Source: Lophius americanus (taxonomy: Eukaryota > Chordata > Actinopteri > Lophiiformes > Lophiidae). From it: a DNA stretch of 64,000 bases. Every line of letters starts with the position of its first letter. The stretch's first letter is position 1. Positions 38,701 to 49,400 of this stretch are shown piece by piece. The position numbers were made by a program, and so were the translations under genes. The notes below the pieces were generated by a model, which saw nothing but the letters and a program-made list of their open reading frames with translations, searched no databases and was not told the origin of the DNA. Location: positions 186,001 to 250,000 of the forward strand of contig JBBDHG010000011.1 of the NCBI GenBank assembly GCA_037951165.1. The letters run 5' to 3'.

Positions 38701-41700
38701 GCTGCTAATTTCGGACTGAGAATTCACACAGTCAAAGGAAACGTTGGATTTTATAGATTCCGAGGATGCTTGAGGGGTGTGGTGGTGCTCATCTATAGTT
38801 TCGGCCGATTCATGTGTGATTGGAAGAGAGAGAGGCCGATCAACCTGACGACTCTGAGCATCTTCTTCCTCCACAAGCTCATGACTGATTACTTTCTCTG
38901 GTGGGTTTACTTGTGGTTCTGTATGCGTGAATCCACACTCAGTCTTTACATCTTCAGTATCTGGACAAAAACTGAGCTCTCGTTCCACAGACGATCCACA
39001 CAGAGACGGGGAAGAGGAAGGCAGAGAGGAGGAAGAAGCAACATCAAGTCCACCTTCTGCAGGAGGAGGCTGCGTGAGTGGGTTGAGACTTGAATCTCCG
39101 ATGCTTGTGTTTATAGCCGTGACATTATCACCTAGCTCTGACAGGGATTCTTCACTTTCTAGATGGGAGCCGTAGTTGGTAGTTTCATGGAAAACCACAG
39201 AAGCTGGAACTTTCTCCACATGTTTGCTGTTCTGACAAGTTTCTTCTCTTGCATTTTCATCTGGGTATTTGTAATCTCCGCTAATGGGGACATCCTCCAG
39301 ATGCTGTACTGAGTCACTATAGAAAGAATCTACCACACATTCATCTTTATTTTTCTGCTCAAAGTCATCCCAGCTGGCATCACTGAGCTCTGATTCTAGG
39401 AATTCTGATTTGACGTTCTGACTAAGAGGCTTAATGCTGCTCAAATCTAACGTCAGATCGTTTGAATTAATGTGTGATTTTTCAGACGTAAAGGAGTCAC
39501 ACTGGTGAGTAGTGGTCTGTTGGTGTGACGGAGGGGTCAGTCTGGCGGGGCAGGAGTGGGCAGTCAGCTCAGTAGGAGGTGATGATGTAGGTGAGATGGT
39601 GGAAAATGAGGACACCTCCGTGAGTGTCGTACCTGCTGTGCCGATGTGACAGACATCACCTTCCTCACGGGGTTTCCTCACAGGGATAGCCTTGCTCCCT
39701 CCAGAAAGACGCGGAATAACCTCCTCAGTGTGTACCGGTTTGCGGGTCAGATCGCGATCCAAACTACAGTCTATGTGTTCGGAAAGATCCAGCTCAGGAG
39801 TTTCACTGGAAAGGTCCAGCTCAGGAGTTTCACTGGAAAGGTCCAGCTCAGGAGTTTCACTGGAAAGGTCCAGCTCAGGAGATTCACGCAAAAGATTCAG
39901 TTCAGGGGATACACTGGAAGGATCCAGCTCAGGAGGTTCATTGAAAAGATCCAGCTCAGGAGTTTCACTGGAAGGTTCCAGTTCAGATGTTTGACAGGAA
40001 GGATTCAGTTCAGGAGTTTCACTGGAAGGATCCAGTTCAGGAGTTTCCCTAGAAGGATACAGTTCAGGTGTTTGCCTGGAAGGATCCAGTTCAGGAATTT
40101 GCCTGGAAGGATCCAGCTCAGAAGGTTCACTGAAAAGATCCAGCTCAGGAGTTTCACTGGAAGGATTCAGTTCAGGAGTTTCACAGGAAGGATTCAGTTC
40201 AGGAGTTTCACTGGAAGGATCCAGTTCAGGAGTTTCCCTAGAAGGATCCAGTTCAGGAGTTTCCCTAGAAGGATCCAGTTCAGGTGTTTGCCTGGAAGGC
40301 TCCAGTTCAGGAGTTTCACTGGAAGGTTCCAGTTCAGGAGTTTCACTGGAAGGATCCAGCTCAGAAGGTTCACTGAAAAGATCCAGCTCAGGAGTTTCAC
40401 TGGAAGGATCCAGCTCAGGAGTTTCACAGGAAGGAATCAGCTCAGGAGTTTCACTGGAAGGATCCAGTTCAGGAGTTTCCCTAGAAGGATCCAGCTCAGG
40501 AGTTTCCCTAGAAGGATCCAGTTCAGGTGTTTGCCTGGAAGGATCCAGTTCAGGAGTTTGCCTGGAAGGGTCCAGTTCAGGAGTTTCACTGGAAGGATCC
40601 AGTTCAGGAGTTTCACAGGAAGGATCCGGTTTAGGAGTTTCACAGGAAGGATCCAGTTCAGGAGTTTCATAGGAAGGATCCAGTTCAGGAATTTCACTGG
40701 AAGGATCCTGTTCAGGAGTTTCCCTGGAAAGATCCAGCTCAGGATTTTCACAGGAAGGATCCAGTTCAGGAGTTTCACTGGAAGGTTCCAGCCCAAGATT
40801 TTCACTGGAAGGATCCAGTTCAGGAGATTCACTGGAAGAATCCAGTTCAGGAGTTTCACTGGAAGGATCCAGCTCAGGTGTTTCACTAGTGGGATCCAGC
40901 TCAGGATTTTCACTGGAAATATCCAGCTCAGGGGTTTCACTGGAATGTTCCAGTTCAGGGTTCTCACAGGAAGGTTCTAGCCCGGGAGTGTCACTGGAAG
41001 AATTTAGTTCAGGAGTTTCACTGGAAGAATCTGGTTCAGGAGTTTCACTGGAAATATCCAGCTCAGGGGTTTCACTGGAATGTTCCAGTTCAGGGTTCTC
41101 ACTGGAAGGTTCTAGCCCGGGAGTGTCACTGGAAGAATTTAGTTCAGGAGTTTCACTGGAAGAATCCGGTTCAGGAGTTTCACTGGAAGGATCCTGCTGA
41201 GGGGTTTCGCTGGAAGGATCCAGTTTAGGAGTTTTACTTGCTGACATTTGTGAACATTCAGAGCTGTGAAGATGATTGTCTAAAAGGTATAAGTTAGAAT
41301 CCTCATTCTGATCCAATTCATCCTCCTGGAATGTCACCACTGTCTCCTTCGTCCCCAAGCCCACACATTCCTCTGTAACGGGTTTGTCCTCTGAGACCTC
41401 CACACATGCACTTTTATCCGTGTGTGACGTCATCAACATGTCTTCATGTATGTTCTGTGTAGACTTATGAGGTTCCTCGTTTATGCGATTGCTGAACAGG
41501 TACAATGGGTCACACAGAAGGTCTTCCTCCGATGGAGATGCATCAGACTGAGGTCTGATGATTTGCTGAGATGAGAGTGTCTGTGGCAGGACAGCAGCGT
41601 GCAATTGTTGTGGAGATGGTTCTTCATCATTTGATTGGCTGCTCCTTTTAGTTTCTGTGGAAATTACTTGGTTGCAGGGTGTGGATTCCTCTGTCTTGCA

Positions 41701-44700
41701 GGAAGCTGAAGACTCCACCATGTAGTGCAGAGCAGCTGTTTCTACTTTGGCTGTTGGCGGAGACTGTGTTGCTCCAACGGTTTGAGGTTGGCTGTGGACA
41801 TGATCATGCTCGATATCTTCAGCATCAATGGGACAGATGCTGTAGAAGGAGCGGGACCTTCTTTGGAAATCTTGACACATTGTCGTGACGACACTGACCT
41901 CCTCACAGTCTACATTTTTGGGGGAATCCTGCCATTTCTCCTGATACAGACGGAGCATTGGCAGCTGGCGATCCGACTCCTCACCCACTGTGATGTTGCT
42001 GCAGTTTAACCCGGCGGGAGCTGACCAGGAGTTTAAAGGTTTGTGTTGCTTCTGGCCATCCGACAGTTGACTGAACCATAAAGCTCTGAGTGTGACATTG
42101 TCCAAAATCTTCTGTCTGACAGGACTCTGCGTGGGCACCGCCATATATGAGGCCGGCGCACAGCTGGGCCTGGCAGTCTGTGTCACACCTGCCTCTGCTT
42201 TCGTGTTTGTATGCAAGTTTGTGCCGGTTGCGATAATAATAGCCCCGTTCTCCTCGTGAGTTCCAGCCCGTTTAAGAGTGCTCTCCCTCCCCGTAGTGCT
42301 GTCCCTGCTTACCAAAGCTGCCTCCGACCTCACTTTGTTGACCAGTTCCTTGTGTTTGTGGTCCTCTTCCAGAGACTTCTTCTTAGTCACTCCATCGGCC
42401 ACACGTGTCTCTTCTTCGTCTAAGCACACATGCTGAGCTACAGCCACAGCGTGCTGCCTGACCTTCTCGGTCACGTCACTCAGCCCATCGTGGCGTTGGG
42501 GCTGTAAGAGACCACTCCTCTCATTCGGCAGGCCGGAGTTGAGTTCCTTGCTAAAGCAGCACCCCATCTTCTCCAGCCTACAGTGGGAATAAAACACATA
42601 GAATCATGAGTAGCTCCTCACGACAGCTCAGCCACATGCCGAAAGAGAAAAGACCCTCTACTCCCCCCCTGCTTCGCCGCACTCCCTCTTTTCCCCTCCC
42701 CTGCCCAGAATAGCAAATTTGAAGGAGCTCACATGTCCCTGCCACTCAAAAGGGGGTTACACACCACTCTGTGTGTGTGTGTGTGTGACTGAATGAGTGT
42801 ATTATGGGAGCCCTAGTTAGGCTACGCTTTGTGAGGGGTCGGCACGTGGTCCAGTGGTCACCAATCAGAGAGCAATTATACTGCAGTATCCACTCTCCTC
42901 GCCCCTCAAAATCACCCTTCCTCCCATCCCACTATTCACTTTTCTTTGCCTCCCACTGTTAAGAGATTTCACTTCCACTTACATCACAGCTTTAGTTTGC
43001 CCCACCTCCACAAACTTCCACCTTGTATCTCCTGACAAAGCCTCCAGGCCCCACAAGGCATGCCTGACCTATCTTCTGGATGCCAACAATTAGATTACTA
43101 TGCAGTTATGTGTAGACAAAACACAGACTGCAGTTCCGAAAAGGGGTCCCCTCCTCCGTTACCCAAATTAAAGTTCATTATTATAATTTTCCTCATTCTA
43201 ATCCAGGGTCAGACAAGCTTTTTTAAGCTGTGTACCGCAGAGACAGTAGAACAACTCGAGGCAAATGTTTGATTTTGGGTTTTATTTAAAAAAGAAAAGA
43301 AAAACAAAAGAAAAACCTATAGGTGATGTTGAGTGTATAAATTAGTGTATAAAGCAGGAGTATGAATTTAATGTGCAGTGGACTGAACTGCCAGGTTAGT
43401 TCAGGGACACCAGGTATCTGTGTTGTGAAGAAAACAGTATTACAGTGTCTGGAATACATCACATCCAGAAACAGTGTTTTAATGGTATGTTCTGGTATTG
43501 ACAAACAGTGGCCTCTTTATCCAGAAAAATGCATTTTACCACACTGTAAAAATGATTCAATAACGGTTTGAGGAATTAAACAACAAGTACACGGTCTCGT
43601 CTAAACTTCAAATCTCAGTTTGAGGAAGTTTTGGAGGCTATCCCAGCTGTCTTTGGGTGAGAGGCTGGGGTCAACTTGGACAAGGACTGGTTCACCAGTT
43701 CATCTCAGGGTCGACACATGGAGACAGATGAACATTCACACTCTCATTCATACCAATTGGCAATTCAACATTCACCAATTCCCCTTTATTGTATCTTGGG
43801 ATGTGCTGGATCAAATAAGTCGTATTAATGGAGGCCCAATCTCACAACCTACAGGACTTTGAGAACCTGCAAATAATATTTTTGAGCGAGATACCACAGC
43901 AAACTTTCGTGGTTCTTATGGAATCCATGACTCAATAGGTCAGAGTGGTTTCAGCAGCAAATTGAGGGATCCAAACAATATGGGAAGGTAGTTATACTGT
44001 TATGACTGATCATTGTATTTAACACTAGCAAATGTTCACTTTGCATTTTTAGATACTTTAACGCCTATTTATCAAAAATAAAAGACATAAACCATAATAA
44101 CTGGGGAAAAAATTTGATTTTTATACATTTTAATCCACTCCTAACTTTACCTAAACAAACTGAAATTGTTCACAACGTCTGCAAAGAGACGTCTCAAAAA
44201 TAAGCTAATTATCTGATTTCTAATATAAAACTCGACATCATTTATATCGACGGAAATAGAATAATTCCTAGAATAAAAATATTGTAATTGAATATGTGGC
44301 TCAAATATAAACACCTAATTCAAATTTTGGAAAGTTTTTTAAACTTGCTTTGCGATCTGGTTTCTATGGTTATTAACGTTTACTTTTGACCTACTTTTGG
44401 AGCATTTCTGTTTTAAAGGGGGTCTTTTCGGATAAATATCTGCTTTTAGTTGATGAGATAATAGTCCACTTGTGGTAACGGGACTTTTCCCCAACTATCT
44501 ACCGAAACAAAGCAGCGTTTGCGGCGAAAAACCTCAGTTAAACTAACGGATCAACAAATGTTAGAAAGCTAACTGCAGTTAACAGCTAACAGATTCTGTA
44601 ATCAACCGCCAACCGTTAGCTTATTGAAGGCAGCTAAAATATACTGACTATTGCTTTTAGCTTAAACTACCGATTTATTTAAGCGATTTTATCTCAAATA

Positions 44701-44785
44701 TATGTATTTTAATGCCACTTCTGTCCTAGGAGTTCTCATTGATTGTGTTTCAAGGAACTCACCTGTCACTCGTCATCTGTTGCAT
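31639..44785 (-). CDS. larp4b: La-related protein 4B with giant N-terminal exon
   Basis: LARP4B binds A/U-rich mRNA and poly(A)-binding protein and promotes mRNA stability and translation in the cytoplasm. Exons on the minus strand: 44763-44785 (coding part), 38014-42577, 37397-37532, 37094-37207, 36928-36976, 35978-36114, 35623-35726, 35356-35466, 35014-35241, 34780-34856, 33520-33589, 33329-33445, 32659-32729, 32338-32407, 31639-31782. Frame is kept through every junction. Exon 1 gives MTSD, the LARP4B start. The third exon holds the PAM2-like motif LNPDAEVW. The La motif spans DEIRLKLMTVLQSCLTREHL to DLDLISDVLASLPLVQV. The RRM spans RCVVILREIPESTP to EKPIKVRIKAK. ELGLSSFPPL and KMSYAQICQR follow. 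The last motif and the start favour LARP4B over LARP4. The 13 exons after the giant one give 475 residues. The C-terminus is shorter than in human, ending KPAPSP. Unusual splice sites are listed separately. Confidence 0.92.
31992..32130 (+). mobile_element. Tc1-like transposon 5'-end fragment
   Basis: AATCAGTCATAACATTATAA, then ACCATTGATTAACTCAGG and GGCTGGGATATATTAGG, match the 5' end of the Tc1-like family. It lies in the last larp4b intron. Confidence 0.6.
32825..32900 (+). repeat. Copy of a dispersed short repeat
   Basis: TTGCACCAAGTTTGGACTGA, then ATCGGACCGACTGTTGAGG, closely resembles stretches at 59960-60012 and 60240-60305. Confidence 0.55.
33260..33307. repeat. (TG)n microsatellite
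   Basis: About 24 TG units with one interruption, about 20 bp downstream of the larp4b exon 33329-33445 donor (CA repeat on the transcript). Confidence 0.95.
35753..35783. repeat. (AG)n microsatellite
   Basis: About 15 AG units, forming a CT tract on the transcript 27 bp upstream of the larp4b exon 35623-35726. Confidence 0.95.
36268..36375. repeat. Hairpin with tandem 37-bp duplication
   Basis: GTGGATTTTTGG (36289-36300) and CCAAAAATCCAC (36311-36322) form a perfect 12-bp stem with a 10-nt loop, and GGACTACTTG pairs with CAAGTAGTCC. The CAAGTAGTCCAAAAA and CATATTCTCTCGTAT blocks are then repeated about 37 bp later. This is likely a remnant of a MITE. Confidence 0.6.
38014..42577 (-). CDS. 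larp4b: Giant 4.56-kb exon of larp4b with 9-residue repeats
   Basis: A single exon bounded by a CACTGTAG acceptor and a perfect GTAAGT donor, and open throughout. From its internal ATG (42565-42567, good context GAGAAGATGG) it codes 1,518 residues. The start MGCCFSKEL has Gly2 plus Cys3 and Cys4, a pattern for N-myristoylation and palmitoylation. Residues 446-931 are 54 copies of a 9-residue repeat (consensus TPELDPSSE). The rest is acidic, Ser/Pro/Glu-rich and probably disordered. The end is VCVWDWHTDSPQP, joining in phase 0 to DPTAAPGLNPDAEVW. I recognise no folded domain. Read-through past the donor would add 24 residues and stop at 37,939. Being in frame with both MTSD and the LARP4B body argues that it is a real exon. 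No human counterpart is known to me. Confidence 0.85.
39775..41232 (-). repeat. larp4b: Coding 27-bp minisatellite, 54 copies
   Basis: The repeat unit is 27 bp, translated as (T/N/S)PELDPSSE with variation, and by my count there are 54 units with no frame break. Higher-order copying is visible. A 5-unit block (units 3-7) is repeated as units 8-12. A block ending TPELDLFSEPSELDPS recurs about nine units apart (units 29-33 and 38-42), with a further related copy at 48-49. The array therefore grew by segmental duplication as well as single-unit slippage. Confidence 0.95.
43620..43796 (+). repeat. Fish interspersed repeat fragment
   Basis: GGAGGCTATCCCAGCTGTCT, then TTGGGTGAGAGGCTGGGGTC and ACATTCACACTCTCATTCAT, match the common GGAGCCTATCCCAGCTG dispersed repeat. 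Confidence 0.6.
43797..44015 (+). mobile_element. Tc1-like transposon 3'-end fragment
   Basis: GGGATGTGCTGGATCAAATA, then GGAGGCCCAATCTCACAACC, GATACCACAGCAAACTTTCG and the end TTATGACTGATCATTGTA, match the last 220 bp of the Tc1-like family, starting abruptly at the preceding repeat. Confidence 0.7.
44763..44785 (-). CDS. larp4b: larp4b exon 1 (coding end; start codon)
   Basis: The exon ends in a GTGAGT donor. Just upstream are two in-frame ATGs (44783-44785 and 44774-44776) reading MQQMTSD, with an in-frame TGA directly before the first. Human LARP4B begins MTSD, so the second ATG is the likely conserved start. The exon leaves two bases (AG) that join the G of the giant exon to make Arg, giving MTSDRLEKMGCCFSK. 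The 5' UTR extends toward 44,900 but its start cannot be placed. Confidence 0.75.
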
Positions 44786-46447
44786 TCAAGACCGGTTTGA
44801 TTTCTCGAGTTCTTGTGATGTGTTTGCTATTTTTTTTTAATTCGTTAGCCTCCAAAATTACGCCACTATCCTAACAATACAAACGTCTACAATCTTTGTG
44901 GAAACCGCCTCTCGGATAAAAACATTAAAAACTATTTCATTTTAAATTGTTTACATTCCACCTGCGTTGCTGTTACCTGAGGTTTAGAAAAACGACGTTC
45001 AAAACGCAGCACCCGTAGAATATTTTGACTAGAAAACATTTTTTGAAAATTATCATTCTATGTGGCAACTTTTTATTCTCCTTCTTTTTTTATTCTAAAT
45101 ATTTTTGTTCCTACTAAAAATCCGGCCTTCTATCTAGTCTCACAGCTTATACAGCATATATAGAAATTTGAAATCAAAAGCTGCAGAATTTTACTAACAA
45201 TTCACAAAACAAATAAATAAATTTTATGACACACAATTTGCATTCACTCAATGAGTGAATATTACTAACATCTCTGCTACCAATAGATACCTTAAGGATT
45301 CATACAGTGAAACAGTCATGATACGTAGGTTATTTTATGTCCAATCAACTCTTCAATTATAATTCATACATATTTTATTTGCATACGGTTCCAGTGACAG
45401 CACACCATTACCTGAAATATTTATTTAACCTTTATGGAATAAAAATAATATACAAATAATAAAATATAATAATAAAAGGAGCCCGATAAAGTCCAGAAAT
45501 GCATAGAATCAGCTGAATAAATTCATGCCATATTTAAGTTATGTCTTTTTCTAAATTGAATGTCTCAGTAAAATCTGCTATTTAAAGTATTCCAATATCA
45601 GAATACAATTGCCCCAGCTAGGATGTTAGACATGCATATTATCCCTCTAACTTAAGACAAAAAATATATAACACATATCTTTTTTTATTTGGCGTTTTCA
45701 ATATTCTTATTATGTACGCATATCCTAGTTGTTCTGTTATATTTTCCGCTAAATTCCGATGACTAATTTGATGAGGTTCTTAATTGTGTTTGTTCCAAAA
45801 GCAGTCAAATACTAATATGCATGTCAATATAATCACACACACACATTCTGTGTTAGAAATTACATTTTAATTATAAACACCCTATCTAATTAAATATTTT
45901 AATTCAACACCTAGGAGGTTGCTTCAACCCCAAAATTCAAACTCAAGAAGATACATTATGGTCCACATTAGGTAACTTTTCAATCCTAATGAAGAACATA
46001 AAATGTTTGAAAATAGAAAAAAAACTAATAAAATCAAATTTACAAAGACAGATCAAAATCATGGAATATGTTTGACATGGAAAGGTTTATCATAACTGAT
46101 ACATTTCCCTGTACCTAAGGAAATAGATAAAGGTACCTACAAAAGAACATAAAAGTCTTTTGAGTCACATCGGGATCCATTAATGTCCCAGCATGCATCT
46201 TACTCCCCAGAGACAAACGTCAGGGTGAAGTCTTTGCACAGTTAAGAGTTTGTGCTCTGAGGAACTTGAGTGTTTTTATCTCTGTTGTAATGACCAGGAC
46301 TAATGACGAAGCTGGAGCTGAAGGAGGTCTTGTGCTTAAGGGTGGATCCGGTGCTTTTGCAGCCTTGTGGAGAGGAGGAATCCTCCATCCTCCATCTCTG
46401 ACTCTGATGAAATGCACCAGAGTTCATGGAGAGTTTGTACCACCGCA
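44786..46447. other. Intergenic region between gabrr3 and larp4b
   Basis: The region beside 44786 is the larp4b 5' UTR/promoter side. The rest is AT-rich and includes the gabrr3 3' UTR. No other gene was seen. The CpG content is modest, unlike the dip2c promoter. Confidence 0.45.
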
Positions 46448-49400
46448 TCAGGAGTACAGGCCCCAGTAGATGGTGTTAAAGAGCAGATAGGACAGGGGGA
46501 AGGCCAGGCGGGAGTATGAGTCAATCAGGTAGCTGTTGTTGACCAACAGGTCCACATTTTCACGTACGGACCGCTGCCGACGAAGCCGGGTCCCCTCCAT
46601 GGGCTGGATGTCTGAAGTTTGGGTTGGCGTGGTGAGAGTGTCAGAGGTCAGAGTGGGTGGCATTCGTGAGAAAGGAGTCAGCTCAATGTCATTGTCGTGG
46701 AAACAGCCGTCGAAGGCCATCGCCTGGCTGGCCTTGAAGGTGGATGGGATCTGAAATGGAACAGTAAGCACTTACAAGCACAGCATGCGGTTGGTGCAAA
46801 ATAGACCACCTACTGTTTATAGAGTATTGTACAGAATATAAACTCAAACACATAATCAATATCAATCCATTTTTACTCATACTCAGACAAAGCAACAATG
46901 TGGGACATTGTTCATGATTAAAGGTTAAAACTGTAGCAAAACTATCAATGATGATTGATAATAATGATTCTGTGTAGTAGTTCTGAAGGTGGGACTAATA
47001 GGTATGGATACTGTCGCAATTGGGGACACCTTCAGAACAACAGTTCAAGCCTTAGCTTAGTCATGAAAAAGCTTCAAATCTTCACATTTTAATTGCCAAA
47101 AGAAGACATGTGCATCAAGCATGTTTTACATGAAAATGACCTAAACAATAATCTTCAATGAAATAACAAACATTGATAATTGTTTCAAAAATTAGCAAAT
47201 CATCTTATGTAAATTGAATTTTATAAACTATATGTACTGGATGATACTATTGAAATGCAAATAATAATTAATAATAGAAGTCTCTTTATAGATTATATTT
47301 TTTATAGTAACTAACTAATGTGGTAATGTGGTAGTACCCTCAATAATAATAAAAAGTACAGTGAATAAGTAGATCTACTTAGTTTCATTCCACATTTCAA
47401 AGATTCTAGGAAAATATTATTGCCTGAAGGGCTGCATGTTGTCTGGTGTAATTTTTCTACTTGACCACTAGAGGGCAGCATTGAGTAAATTATGACTTCC
47501 CTGATACCTGCTGTGGTGCCTTAACCGGTTTGACTGAATGCTGAATTGTCCCATAGTAATTCTTTGTGTCCTCTCTGCTGACCTTCCCCCTCTTGATCTT
47601 CCTCATCTCCTCCAGGGTGGTGCAGTAATTCACAGCTGCATATTCGATCACTGACAGGAAAACAAACAGGAAGCTGGTCCACAGGTAGACGTCCACTGCT
47701 TTCACGTAGGATACCTGGACAACAAACAAACACAACCACAAACACATGTATAAGTTATAGACAACTAAAGGAGGCAATCTGTCAATATTCACAACATTCA
47801 GAGCAGCTCATTAAGTTATACGTCGATAATATAGAAATATACTGTAATCCATGTCCGCAATCTAGTAATAAGCAGACACTCAAACTAATCTAACAAGTGA
47901 ACGATTTTCTTATCTTGTCATGATTTAAAGGTCATAAACATGATATCTATAAAGTGTAAAAGCAAACACAATTTTCTGTGTAAATATATACAGTGGTAAA
48001 GTACGGATATTTCGAGGCATATGTGGTTTGTGATACTTGGTCGCATAAATAAACATTTTAACTACATACTATAAATGTGTTCCTCCATACAAAACAAATG
48101 TCATTGATATTGTAACAAATTAAGTATTTCAAAGATTTTAATTATCCTTTCATGGTTAATTGTTATTTTTTGTATCCACATGTTTGTTGAATTATTAAAT
48201 AGAAGTATACGTAAGTAAATAAATTTAAAAGGAGCAATTTCCCCACAGAAAATAATTCAAATAGATAAATACAAAAAGTCCAGTAAATATAGCAACATTT
48301 GCACGAGTATATCAGGTGTATTACAGGCTCATTTAGCACAAAACAGAGCCTTAAGGGCCAAAAAGGCTGGATTTGGCTTTGAGAGTAATTGGACTGGTCA
48401 AAAAACCGTTAGGCCTCTTCAACCCTCACTAACAAAAATGTTACCTGCGGCATGGAGGAGGACACTCCTGTGATGATGGTGGACATTGTGAGCACTGTGG
48501 TTATGCCTGCAGAGAGAGCGGAAGTGTTTTTACACCTCACATTAGACACTGGAACCCAATGGGTCCATTTTCAGAGAAAACTTTCAAATCAGACATGAAG
48601 TTTTGTGAAGTCAAGTGGTCAACTCAACAGGTGAATGATCTCAAAATCTTTTTACAGCAAAATAAATCTTGGAAAAGGCTGTTTGTCATCATAGATATAT
48701 ACAGGTATATAAATAACAATTAATTAAAGATGGTTGGAGGTCAGGAGGTCCATTTGGAGACTATCTCCTGGTCTCCAAACATTGGTTTTTAACAGTGTTA
48801 AGAAGTAAATGCATGGTGTTACCTAAAGAGACCCGTGCAGGAACGGCCCTCCTGTCGATCCAGAAGGAAACCCAGGACAGAACGACCATCAACATGGTGG
48901 GAAAGTAGGTCTGCAGCATGAAGAAGAAGATGTGCCTCCGCAGGATGAAGTTAATGAACAGACGGTTGTACCAACCTGACAAAAAGAAACCCAGTAAAAA
49001 CCTCTCGTATTAACACTTTTCTGATTTATGATGAAATAATATAAAACATGAAAGTTGACGCAAAGTTTCCGAATGGTAAAACTGGGTTGTCAGAGGCTAA
49101 ATTTCTCAAAAAGGGGTGTGATGAGGTCACTTAGTGATTGATTTCTTATTTTAGGTTTGATGTAAATTCTATAAGAAGATAAATGAATATAGAGAAAAGA
49201 TAATTTTGTGTATCAAAGATGTTTTTCAGATAATAAAATAAGATAATCTGATGGCCCCCTCTTAATATTATGAGTTTCCGACCCCAAGATAAGTAACCAC
49301 TGCTCTGAAATATTTGCAACCTCAGAACCTTCACAATACACAATAAACACACACACTAACACACACACCGGTGCTGCTGTAGAAAGCCAGGCCACTGGAA

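Larger units (their letters stand above)
42578..44762. other. larp4b intron 1
   Basis: The part just upstream of the giant exon (42650-42760) is GC-rich on the minus strand with G-rich boxes (GGGGAGGGG) and could be an alternative promoter. A short TG run lies at 42770-42787. Two dispersed repeats abut at 43620-44015. Confidence 0.45.

Noticed and set aside
40194..40967. Minus-strand frames with KLLNWILPV repeats
   Set aside because: Alternative frame of the same larp4b repeat array; the TPELDPSSE frame is the one continuous with conserved LARP4B exons.
39646..40980. A 444-residue plus-strand open frame across the repeat array
   Set aside because: It is the antisense shadow of the 27-bp larp4b minisatellite. 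Period-27 repetition keeps a second frame open automatically. There is no homology or independent splice or promoter evidence.
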